DNA from: Hofstenia miamia
Lineage: Eukaryota; Xenacoelomorpha; Acoela
Length of the DNA: 64,000 bases
Direction: 5' to 3'
Assembly: GCA_004352715.1 (NCBI GenBank)
Contig: SCFE01000097.1
Location: 1,335,435 to 1,399,434 of the forward strand
Shown: in pieces, positions 23,005 through 33,803 of the stretch
Numbering within the stretch: position 1 is the stretch's first letter
Layout of the letters: each line of letters begins with the position of its first letter
Notes under the pieces: model-generated
The model's input: only the letters and a program-made list of their open reading frames with translations
Told to the model about the DNA's origin: nothing
Databases searched by the model: none
Program-made: the position numbers and the translations under genes

Positions 23005-24850
23005 ACCTGGACAACTAAGCAATACTCGATTATTACAGGAGATGCTTTAAATAATACCGAAAATGAGGCAAAATAATAGAACGAATGCTAATTCGGTTAA
23101 CAAAGAAAAAATAAGTTGGAAAATGAAATGAGTATTTGGATTTTAATGCGGATCTAGATTACGGTTTATGCACGAAAATCATGAAAATAGAAAAAATTCA
23201 AGAAATAAACAGATTATCAGTTTTCAAGTTCATTAAACACATTATCATAATTGTTATTCATGAACCAATGACAATTTTGAAGATTACATATGCCTTAAAT
23301 GAAAGATCTACTCACTATTTTTCTAAAGAAATTGTAGAAAATTATAAGAAAACACGGAAACAAATTTTCAATTTAAAAGAATACGCTGCTATTTAATGTA
23401 AAAGTTTAAAACTTTCGTAGAATTAGTTTCTCGAATCTAATAAATTGGCGACATCCATTATGGATAGAGAGAACTCAACAATAGATTTATGGCAGTAATT
23501 TGCGTAATGTCATACGTGCGTTTGCTTAGATGTCCCCGAATACGTAAATCGGTAGAAAATTTAAAGACAAAAGAAAGTAAATTTTAAATATTAAAACAAT
23601 AATTTCACAGTGAATTTTTTTATGTTTTATCTAGTCTCAGAATAATACTGTCTCTAAACCACAATATATCTACTTCTTCGGAAACGCATAAAGCCGGGTG
23701 AGAATTTTCAGATTACACTTTTTTGTTGAAGTGAGATATTTCTAATAATTTTCATCTAAATCTTGAACTGCTTTGCATTCATAGTAAAAATATGTACAAG
23801 TGCTAAACTAAACATTTTGCTGGATTCCATTACATTGTTGATTGCATTTGGTTACTGAATACTAATTTTGATCAATTTAGCCAATGGTACGATGTGCTAT
23901 AAATATTGTCAATAGCTATTATATGGAATCGATTATAAATTAAACAGTCGCTTTCATGTTACATCTACATTGAAATTCTGCTAACCGACATAATCGATAT
24001 CGATATTCAAAAGAAAAATGAAACATTAGTATATTTGGTTTTTATATGGATAGCAAAAATTTAAAAATTACTAGCAAACAAAATCTGAAACATGAACAAA
24101 ACCGAATCATTTAGATTATAAATCATGCCTATTAAAAATAGAATTTAGAATGATAAAAGCAAAGTAAAATTTTAAAACCATTATGAAATTAAGTATTGGA
24201 GTTGGAGCACATGAAAACATGATCAATAATTAGTAGAATGGAAAGGAAACGAGAAGTTGGAAAATAGCGATTTTCCTAAGATATGCGTATTGATTTCTAA
24301 ATAATAAATAAAAAATCTATTTGATAATGCCGAAGATTGTAAAGTCAAAATGGCACACAAAATCTGTAAATCTATAAAATATACGTCATTGCCATGATAT
24401 ATACAGATACAACACTAATTAATTATTAGTGTGATAATGAATTTGGTGGCAATGAAATGTAATATCAAGCTGCTAACTGAAGGTGAAGAATATGGAGACG
24501 CTGAGCTTTTGTCATTGCTATGCTAAATTTTTTCATCTATTGCGATTGTGATTGTGAGGTAATGTTACATGCAGTGATTTCCTGACAATTATACACTATA
24601 TTTATTGTTTGTAGCAAAATCAGCCCTGAGTCAACAGGGACTAAAATGATCCAATGTCATCTCAGACTTTATAATTATAGAATTACTATCATAGATTGTA
24701 TTAGACATCTATAACATGCATAAGGCCATGTTTAAGAAAGGTTTAAGGGAAAATTATTACTCTCAATAAACAAAAATATTACAAAATGAGTAAATAAAAT
24801 TGTTTAAGCTATAAAAAAATAACGGATATCAAAACATAAAAACCACTAAC
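23005..24850. other. ITPK intron sequence, no feature named
   Basis: AT-rich. An 86-codon frame at 23136-23396 has no motif and is probably chance. Confidence 0.5.
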
Positions 24851-24902
24851 CTGCCGGTGGTTATCACTGGAAGCCTTTTCTAATTCATCCTCGAGGTATG
24901 TT
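24851..24902 (-). CDS. itpk: Inositol-trisphosphate 3-kinase, short exon
   Basis: A 52-nt exon between acceptor 'ttttag' and donor 'gttagt'. It starts in phase 2, its first base completing an Arg codon, and encodes TYLEDELEKASSDNHRQ, the MGxRTYLEEELxKA block of ITPKs. Flanking introns are about 5.0 kb (19870-24850) and 4.3 kb (24903-29177), and both contain transposons. The long-repeat foldback element starts only 55 bp upstream of the acceptor. Confidence 0.93.
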
Positions 24903-24957
24903 CTAAAATTACGACAGTAATTGACTTGTTTTTCAATCCAATTCGCTATTTAAAGTA

Positions 24958-25736
24958 GCATTCAGACCTACAACTTTGTTGACAACTTTTCGAATTTAAA
25001 GAGGTTGTTAGCAAAAGTTGTAAGTGTGAACGCAAAAAAACTTTGTTGTCAATAAAGTTTTCAAAGTTAAATCGATTCTACTTTAGTTGACAACTTTTTG
25101 GAGATAATGAGGTTGACAACAAAGTTTTAAGTGTGAACGCGACAAAACTTTGTTGTGAGCAATTTAAAACAAATTCTGAGTGTTACAATAAAGGAAAGAA
25201 TAATTAAATAAGCAGCTGATGCGAATGAAGGGATTCGCTTTAATTAACGCTGGTGTGCACGATTCATTTTGCGCATTATTCAATCTCTGAATTATTATTA
25301 CTTACTCATTTCATTAATAAGCATGTGGTCAATCAATAAAGAATCTGAATTTATAGAGCAAGTTAAAGAAAATGAAGTAAAGCCTTGTTTATAAAATGCA
25401 AGCATTGAAAGCTATAACATTAGTAACATATTTTAACATATACATTTAAAGAGTACAGCAATGATTGCTGTTGAAAATATAGAAAATAAATTTAATCTGG
25501 AAAACCCTGCTGATAAACAATTGTTCATTAAAATATATTATCAACCGTTAGAGGTGCATATAGTTACAGTATTTTTGGTAAATAAACCAAATAATTTTAC
25601 AGGACTTAATTTAAAACTAGAATATACTGGTTTTGAAAATTTCAATTGAACAGAGTTGTAGATCTGAAAGCGATAAAACTTTGTTGTGAATATTTTTATT
25701 TCCAAAAGTTGTGAAGAACGTTGTAGTTCTGAACGC
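24958..25736. mobile_element. Foldback-like element with long, composite inverted ends
   Basis: The left end 'gcattcagacctacaact' pairs with the right end, whose reverse complement is 'gcgttcagaactacaac'. The left end is itself a hairpin: 24958-25030 opens 'gcattcagacctacaact' and closes 'aaaagttgtaagtgtgaac'. A second inverted unit follows at about 25035-25142. A similar unit with 'ctgaaagcgataaaactttg' sits at the right. The interior holds a 62-codon frame without motif. Superfamily is unclear and no target-site duplication could be fixed. Confidence 0.65.
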
Positions 25737-25983
25737 AATAACTTAAAGATTAACCCAATAATAACTCGCCATCAGTGAGAATTTACAAAAACATTTAATC
25801 AACGACTATGTCGACAATAGGAATTAAAATTCAAGGGGNATTTTTATTTCCAAAAGTTGTGAAGAACGTTGTAGTTCTGAACGCAATAACTTAAAGATTA
25901 ACCCAATAATAACTCATCAGTGAGAATTTACAAAAACATTTAATCAACGACTATGTCGAAATAGGAATTAAAATTCAAGGGGG
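25692..25983 (+). repeat. ~145-bp tandem duplication around a single N
   Basis: 25692-25838 and 25840-25983 are near-identical, both starting 'atttttatttccaaaag' and ending 'aattaaaattcaagggg'. They differ by a 3-base 'gcc' deletion and one more short indel. The single N between them points to unmerged alternative contig ends. Confidence 0.85.
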
Positions 25984-28118
25984 TGCTTTTGTATGCATGA
26001 TATTGAACAAATATATATTCTAACTTAAAATATATATGTATTCCAATAAAGGACAACTAGATTACAATTATATTTAATCTAGTTGTCCTTGATTTCAATA
26101 GCGTCTGATTTCGTTTTCAAAACTTTTAGCATTTTTAACTATTGGTTTTGGTAATAAATTGTATTAAGCAATAAAAGTAAAATGATTTGAAACTGTAGCG
26201 TACTAAAGTTAAAGTATATTAGTTAAATTTAAAAGATGCGTTAACAAAAATGTACATTTGCAAAACTATAAATCAAACCAATTAAAAATTGAGAGAAGTA
26301 CACAGAGCCGAAGCTAAAAGAAAATTAATTTTTCTAAATATGTAAACAGTTTTTCATGAAGCGTTCTTCAAATTTAATTTCAGGGATAAGCAAATGCCCT
26401 TTAAATTTGATAGCGCCAGTAATTCAAAATAAACATGGGTCAATCTGTGAACTTCAACAAATGTATACATTTTTGAAATTTACAGGGATCTGTGTACAAT
26501 GAATTTAATCAATTATAACTTTTTAAATTAATTTTAAATTACTGACTAACACCGATGGTAAGTACTAGAGAAGTTATATAATTGATTTTCAAAGCAGTTA
26601 ACAAAATCTGAAGTAGATAAACTCCACTGACAATACATTTGGCGGCTTTGCTAATTAAGATTTTATTCATTGTTTCGGTTGACACAAAAAACTATTACAA
26701 TAGGGTAACTCATATTTTACTGTCAAAATCTCGATCATTCCAGTTTCTCGAATTTAGAGTACCAACAATTGACAGTATTCATAATCAATTGTAACATTCC
26801 CAAGAACCTCTCTTCTGAATGTTCTGTTTACAGAATTTTTTTATTTTTGCTATATTATTGATTAAAACAAATTATATAAAACATGTCATAATTTATAATT
26901 ATTTAGAAATTTTTGTTTGGAAAATAGCAAGTAAAGGATTTTTTCAATTTACCATAGATGAAGAATTGATGGAAAATAGAAAATAATCGTTTCAAATACA
27001 ATCGATATCATTTTGTATGGTTGTTTCTGAAAACAAAATGTTATTGTATTTTCGCGTTACCAAAAATACCATTATTATTGATATATATTTAATACAAATG
27101 TTCATTGCACTTCAAAAAATAGAAGGTGTGTACAGTAATTCATTGACTCTGCGATTCATTAGTATGCATTAATCAGAGACCTTCCCACTCATACATGAAA
27201 AATATTTTTGTAGAATATAAAAAATTATTCGAAATTTAAAATGTGAACAAGGATTGCATGTATTTTCAACTTTAGAAATAAGTGACGGATTTATCAATAG
27301 AAATTGGACAAAAGACAAGCTATATGCAGCCACATTGAAGAAATGTTATTCAGAGAAGTGGACAAATGTCAAACTAAGTAATGAATCCAAATCCCGGGGG
27401 TTGCTCCGAAAGACGTTTTAAATGTCCATCTGCAATTCCCATGTCAGGTCACACATTTTGATATAAACAGAGATTGATTTCGATTGCATTGGTTTGAAGT
27501 AAAACAAATGCGCCCACTATAGTATGCTTAATATAATGAATCCAAGTTAATGTTAACTATATATTTAAAAAAATTAGCAATACACATAGATTTCACTAGT
27601 AATAAGTAATTTTTATCACATTTAAGTTGATTCATGTGCTAACTCATGAAATTTAAATAATTGAACTCGAAGTTAAAGCATACAAATATTTATGATGAAG
27701 TAGGAAAATTATATGCATTTAAAAATCACATTCATTTCATGGGATTTTACAGTTGTAATTGTCAGGCAATTATATAAAATTGAACAATATATTATAGAAC
27801 ATTCAACATTCTGAAAATAGATTATCGATTAATATCTATTGTCAATAATCCAAATATAGATAAACTCTTTTTCCACGTCTGGTTGATGAGTTAATACTTC
27901 GTGCGGAGCAGCTTTAAACCAAATATTAACCAATTTCATCTTCATGAGTTTTCTGATGATTTGTATTAAAGGATTATAACTGTCTCAAATGCACACTAAG
28001 TCGCTGTAAAAATGACGCCATTAATGAAAAATTTGGATTTGGATAGCTTAAATTCTGTTAAAGATATACATTTTAAATTTGTTTCTTTTATTAAAAAACT
28101 TTCCAATTTCCTTTAAAA

Positions 28119-28119
<1 letters not shown>
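25984..28119. other. ITPK intron sequence, AT-rich
   Basis: Apart from the hairpin at 26049-26090 I see no gene, exon or transposon end. Confidence 0.5.
26049..26090. repeat. 42-bp palindrome
   Basis: The arms 'aaggacaactagatta' and its reverse complement flank a short AT-rich loop. This could be a cruciform or a very small foldback. Confidence 0.75.
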
Positions 28120-28149
<30 letters not shown>

Positions 28150-28329
28150 NNNNNNNNNNNNNNNNNNNNNNNNNNNNNNNNNNNNNNNNNNNNNNNNNNN
28201 NNNNNNNNNNNNNNNNNNNNNNNNNNNNNNNNNNNNNNNNNNNNNNNNNNNNNNNNNNNNNNNNNNNNNNNNNNNNNNNNNNNNNNNNNNNNNNNNNNNN
28301 NNNNNNNNNNNNNNNNNNNNNNNNNNNNN

Positions 28330-28360
<31 letters not shown>
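28120..28360. repeat. (TA)n microsatellite with 180-N gap
   Basis: About 30 bp of TA repeats on each side of N at 28150-28329. The true array length is unresolved. Confidence 0.95.
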
Positions 28361-28363
<3 letters not shown>

Positions 28364-29177
28364 TGAATTTGATAATAAAGAACTTATGAATTCCAGTCAA
28401 ACCAAATTCCAACAAATTCGGTTTGATTAGGTTGGGATTGAAAACCCAATGCGACTACAACTATGCTAGTGTCTCATACAATGTTTAAATCAACAGTTTA
28501 TGATTTTAATTTCCAACTCGCGTGCCTGCAACGAATCTAATATATTGAATAATTCATTTACTATATTTCCAAATCAATTGACTATAAATGTTGTTAATCA
28601 GAACTAAAAGCAGCGGAAATCTTCCTGCCATTGAAGATAATTGTTTTACAAGCACTTTGGGACATAAAATCAGTTTAGCAATAAACTTAATGCATTCAAT
28701 GCACAAAGACCTTTAGCATAAATTCACTAATGCGTATATAACCAATTACATGGAAATTTAGACATAATAAACCTTCGATTTGCTTACAATATCTAATCAA
28801 CATTAGAAAATCATTAATCCTTGGAAATCAATTAAAACGCAGCTAATCTTAAGTGTTGAGAATTAAACTCATTTTGAAACTAGGGTTCGGTTTCTTCTAA
28901 ATGAGGCAAAAAAGAATTACATTTCTATTGTAACACTAATTGAATTCGAAAAATTCAAATCCATTGGACCGTATACTCAATGTCAATCAAAAACAGCCAT
29001 ACTTAGTCTACTATCTTAATATGGTCAATTAATTACCTTAAGGTGTCTGTTAAATAAATCATGAAACGGTAATATGATTCTGAGTTTGCCTGAACTCATT
29101 AACAATTTTTTTTTATAAAATTTTGAACAGAATTCAAAATTCTGAACAAAATGTGTAAACAAATCAATGAAGCTTAC
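28361..29177. other. ITPK intron sequence
   Basis: AT-rich sequence between the microsatellite and the donor of the DxKxG exon. No separate feature was recognised. Confidence 0.5.
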
Positions 29178-29262
29178 CTGATACCGATCTTGCAATCCAT
29201 GACAGATGTCGGTGAAGTGAAGTTTTTGAGCAGATCTTCCAAAATAATATATTCTATAAAAC
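29178..29262 (-). CDS. itpk: Inositol-trisphosphate 3-kinase, catalytic DxKxG exon
   Basis: It reads FIEYIILEDLLKNFTSPTSV then 'MDCKIGI', and ends in phase 2 at donor 'gtaagc' so that AG joins the next exon's A to make Arg. MDCKIG is the PxxxDxKxG-type signature of inositol polyphosphate kinases. In this protein the Pro lies five residues before the Asp rather than four. The upstream border is either 29262 (after 'gtaacag') or 29253 (after 'tttatag'). Both keep frame with the preceding exon and give an intron of 37 or 46 nt. Confidence 0.9.
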
Positions 29263-29299
29263 CTGTTACACAATCAATAGCGAAGCCGAGAAGACTAAC

Positions 29300-29446
29300 C
29301 TGTGCTGTTGTCGTCATTTGCGGTGGTGATGCCGTAATACTCAGGAAGAAATTTTTTGATGCAATCGCTTTTATTTTTGTTAAAAATGAATTCATATGCG
29401 ATGGGTTCGTGCTTTGATGTCTTTTTCAATATCTTGCCATTTTCAG
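29300..29446 (-). CDS. itpk: Inositol-trisphosphate 3-kinase, most upstream exon found
   Basis: 147 nt from acceptor 'ttcaatcag' to donor 'gttagt'. It reads ENGKILKKTSKHEPIAYEF, then 'NKSDCIKKFLPEYYGITTAN', matching the ITPK stretch NGRILKK....E......LxPFVPAYHG. It starts in phase 1 (CT completing a codon such as Ala) and ends in phase 1. The exon that should precede it (the WVQLAGHxGxF segment) and the regulatory N-terminus were not found upstream within this window. The gene is therefore partial here, or its 5' exons are too diverged to see. Confidence 0.88.
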
Positions 29447-29510
29447 CTGATTGAAAATTACCTAAGATTTAAACAACATCAATGTCACATTTTTAAACAA
29501 ACGAAGTAAC

Positions 29511-29749
29511 CAGGGGCGTATGCAGAATTTTCTGTCGGGGGAATATCTCAGTCAAGAAGACGGGGCAAAGTCCCACTAACATTTTTGAAAATATTGAATA
29601 AATGGACCTAAAATGCTATTCGAAATCGTAGTTTTTAACTTTTTTTAAAATATTTTGCTGAAAATTTTCTTGTTCTAACCAATTAAAATCCATTTTGAAA
29701 ACCTGACGGAGGAATATTCCACCGTGTCCCCCGCTTGCGTTCGCCATTG
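29511..29749. mobile_element. hAT-type MITE, 239 bp, beside ITPK exon
   Basis: The ends are 'caggggcgtatgcag' and 'cttgcgttcgccattg', imperfect inverted ends, with 'tcgggggaat' and 'gtcccccg' inside. The flanking 8-mers gaagtaac (29503-29510) and gacgtaac (29750-29757) match at 7 of 8 positions. It ends 64 bp upstream of the acceptor of ITPK exon 29300-29446, so it lies close to that exon's branch-point region. Confidence 0.85.
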
Positions 29750-29757
29750 GACGTAAC

Positions 29758-32700
29758 ATGCTATTTCCGATTTCAAAATTCCGCGTCATACGGCAAATAT
29801 CGTCTTCTGTCTAAATATCAAGGAAAAATGATGGTTTGACATCAACGAGTTTTACGTAGTTCAGAAATTTGGCAAATGAATGGAAAAGTGCGTTGATTGG
29901 CATAATATAAAATAAAAGACTTGTTCGACCTTCAAATTCCAATAACTGATAACACTAAGCTATCTATTTCGTAAAGATTTTCAGCTCAAATTTGGCACAT
30001 AGGAAATTATTAACCTGGTCTATTCCAGGGAGGTCTTTTGCCAAACATACAATATAATTGACAGTTTTACGACACAATAAATAAACAGCCAAATATTAAT
30101 GACACGTAAAATAAATATTAATGATTGTATTCATATTTTTATTAAATATTACTCCCCGCGTCAACACAGACCAACTGTGAGAAGGATGTTTTGAACACAT
30201 TTTAGGTATTTTCAAAATAATCGTTTCTGAGTAGCAAGTTTGAAAACAAATATAAATTGTTAAAAATGTACAAAGACATTGGGTTAAATATCGATGAGTA
30301 AACCTTAGATAATTATCTTAGAACGACATTAAAATTTGAAACACTTTTAACATAAGCAAGCGGCGCAAACTTGAATTTCGCAACATTCGCAAGACTTAGT
30401 TGTTGAATGATAAATCAAAATGTGCATAAAATATTTGCATCGGGTCAGAGATATGCTACAGGAATTTTAAGTGAAATACAACTGTATCCTAAATCGAGTT
30501 TTCATATATATTGGGCTGGAAAAAACCGTAGTGTGATAGTTTGGCATTCATTCTATAATAATTACGAAGAAAACTTAACTCACCTTGATGACCTGCCAAC
30601 TGCACCCAAGGGTATTCTTTCATTTGGTAGATCTGTACAAATGGTGACCATTTAATTAATCGCCTGATTTTTATCCATGAACTAACCTAAATGAATGTTG
30701 GTAAATTCTATTGCAAACTAATGCAATCGTGTACTTCTCGAGAAAATGAAAATAAAGCTCTTCTAGTAGCACATAATTCAAAGTTTATGAATGAAAATAG
30801 TGAAAAACTCTTACTGAAATTCTAATGAAATTTTGAGAATATTCACAACTATTGTGATGTGTACATTAAATATTCATTAATAATTAGCAAGCCATTTTCC
30901 TATGCACCCTAACTTGCATTTACAAATTTAATCTTCACAAATACGATTACATGTACATAACGGTATGTCATACATAATTTACTTCAGGGATCATCAAAAA
31001 TTGATCGTTCTAAAACTAAGCAATACATTTCCATGTCAATTCTCCTTCCAAAACAACTCGTCATATTGACATTTTTAAAACTCATCAAAAGCCTTATACC
31101 ATAATTGAATTTTTTACTACGAAACTGGAATTCATTATGTAACAGATCAAAAACAGTAAAATTTGAAAGCAGTCAAAGCATTTAAAAATATTCCTGTAAC
31201 AAAATTACATTTTTGGTTTGGATACAACGTTTACAATAATAATGACTATCTGACTACTCGCAATTCAAAGGCTAGTAGTTACTAGTATTTTATCCAAAGT
31301 CTGGAATATTTATAGGAGTTTCTCTGTAATGTTTTGTAAACTCAGGCGAATTATCAATTATTAAAAATTTATGTGAAAAAGAGCATCTTATCTTAAAATT
31401 TACATTAAATAGTAAAATATAAATTTACTGACAATAAAACTTTATATTTTGTTCTTTCATTTATAATGAAACAAAAGTTCACTACCACTTCTTTAAACTA
31501 GAATATTTGACTAAGATTTTCTATTATATACCTATATTTTTACTGTTTTTCCAATAGATATATTTTGCTTGCTTTTTTCTCGTATAAATTTCAATAATTA
31601 TTTCAAGAACTTTAGAAAAATGTTGCCATAATTGCAATAATTTGTTGCAAGAATAGGTATTTTTGTAATTCACATTAGCTTGCGAACCCTAATACAAACT
31701 ATTTCTGTTTTAATAATTTGCTGCAAACGATATGAGTACGTTAATTCCAGCAACATTTAATTGCTACCAATTAATTAAATTCGTGTTAAAATTAAGCTAC
31801 TCTCTCAAGTTTTAAATAATTATTACGTCAATTATGTTGTTTATATTGTTTTCTAGCATTATAGTAAAGTCTGTTACAATTAGTTGCTCACACAAATTAT
31901 TGACAGTGGTCAAATTGGAATGTTTGCTTACTTGAAATTAGTAAGATAAAATAATGCATCATCAAAGGTTGATGCGAAACAATTATGCCACCTCGTTGAA
32001 TTATAAAGGTGAGGGAATGCGAATACTTTTTTAAAAAATATTTATAAAACGATTATTTGCAAGCTATACAAAATCTAATCATATCTTACAAAAAGTGCAA
32101 TGATTTACGAGGTTCTCCACAAAAACTTTAGGGTCTATATTTATAAAAACAAGAGCTCGGAATCTTAAAACAAGGGTGTGCAGAAAAATATTTAAAAAAA
32201 TGCGTTTTCTTTTAATGAAAATCACTAAAAAATATATCATAATATTAATATAAAAGATAGTCTTTGGAAAGAGGTTGTGCTCATTCCCTAAAACCGCAAC
32301 TACATTTGTTCTAGAACATTCTCACTACACATTCATTGGTATGAATTGCGATAAATTTCTAGGGATATTTTTGATATTAATAATTTTTAATGGATATACT
32401 TTGAATTTACAGCTTGCAAGAGTTTGAAATTGTGCTCAGTTTTCCAATAGTAGATCAATTAATCGATTAGTTACAGTGTCAGAAGAAATGCAGAACACAT
32501 CTAGCAATTTAAATCATTTAGAAAAGCTTGTATTTCTAAGTCAACTTCTAACTAAATCATATTCAAACTACCATGGATTTCTACTATATACTATATATAG
32601 TAGAAATCCATGAAAATACCTAATTTTAGACATAAATTTAAAAACGCTGATAGTTTTTATTTTTTGGAATTTATTATCGTCCAAATAAATCATTAGTTTG

Positions 32701-33237
32701 ATTATTGCATTTTAACCAGACACGAACAGGTGAATTAAATATCGCAAATAAACTATTTGCTTTGTATCAAAGCAATCAATGTGTCATATAGTGTGCATTT
32801 CGACTGTTGATTTAAACAAAGGACTGAACAAGAATTTCATACAATGTAATAGAAATTCAGAAAAAATGAATGAATATGAGTTTAAGAGTTTTTCAAAAAA
32901 CATGCCAATGTAACATTTCTTCTGTTTGATAACAGGCTTTCGCATTCTAATTCTACGAAGAGCTAAGGAGCTATTGTGAGGGACAGTACAACCTTTATAT
33001 AATGTCAGAAGTGTCAACACTCTAACTTTCGATACAGTAAATTTAATTGCTAACTACATTAAATGTGTGGTGTTTAAGGAACGATCACTGCTCTTTAACG
33101 TATTTTTGTAGTAAGATTATATATGTTCATCAGTTGTAATGTGGAAATCCCAAATTTTGTGATAAAGGTGTCGAAATAGTTTAAAAATGCCATAGAAAAA
33201 TGTGATTTCTAAAACCGCCATTTTGTCAATCTGCTGA
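29758..33237. other. AT-rich, no gene recognised
   Basis: This probably includes the next ITPK intron. The 82-codon frame at 30407-30655 and 78-codon minus frame at 32784-33020 show no motif. The expected ITPK exon with WVQLAGH was looked for on the minus strand and not seen. Confidence 0.4.
32572..32612. repeat. 41-bp palindrome
   Basis: 'catggatttctactata' and its reverse complement flank a few AT bases, forming a perfect snap-back stem. Confidence 0.8.
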
Positions 33238-33803
33238 TTGAAAGCAGTTATCACTTATATACTTTTCGAATATATAAAGCAAATTCATAAGTGCTATTTT
33301 CAGTTTTCTACAACTGACATATATTTCTTATTTAAATGTAACATGACCAGCGACTGCTCATATTTGTTCCATTATGTACAGATTGACAAGAATGATATTG
33401 CTTTTACAGAGTCAAAGGCCCAAGATTTAATACGCACATTAATTAATAAAATCTCAATTGTAGAAGACATCTTGAGCCCGATGATTGATTTGGTTGGTCT
33501 CAAAAATGAAGTCTGTTGTAAATTTAGCCAAAATGCCTTCTTGGTTCATGTACAGCTGAGCGAACACTTTCAGCACTTGGAAGAGTGAAGACCTTCTTAC
33601 GCCAGGTAATCACTCCCACGCGGTTAAACTCATTAGTACTTTTCAACTGTCAGAAAGATGAAACTGCAAAAATTGTTTATCTGGAGATCTGTAACGGTTT
33701 TCTAGCAGCTAATGTGTGTCGCCAATATTATATTGGACAATTTCAAAGTTCATTGTTAAAATTTGGCATTTATACAATAGAAAATGTTCATACTTGCTTG
33801 TAA
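33238..33803 (+). pseudogene. Possible decayed hAT-like coding segment
   Basis: Two neighbouring frames (33238-33588 and 33585-33803) have less AT-biased codons than the flanks. They read 'ESKAQDLIRTLINKISIVED', 'DLVGLKNEVCCKFSQNAF' and, after a stop, 'FLRQVITPTRLNSLVLF'. The last resembles the PTRWNS block of hAT transposases, with Trp replaced by Leu. No catalytic or dimerisation motif is visible and no terminal repeats were found. The identity is tentative. Confidence 0.25.
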
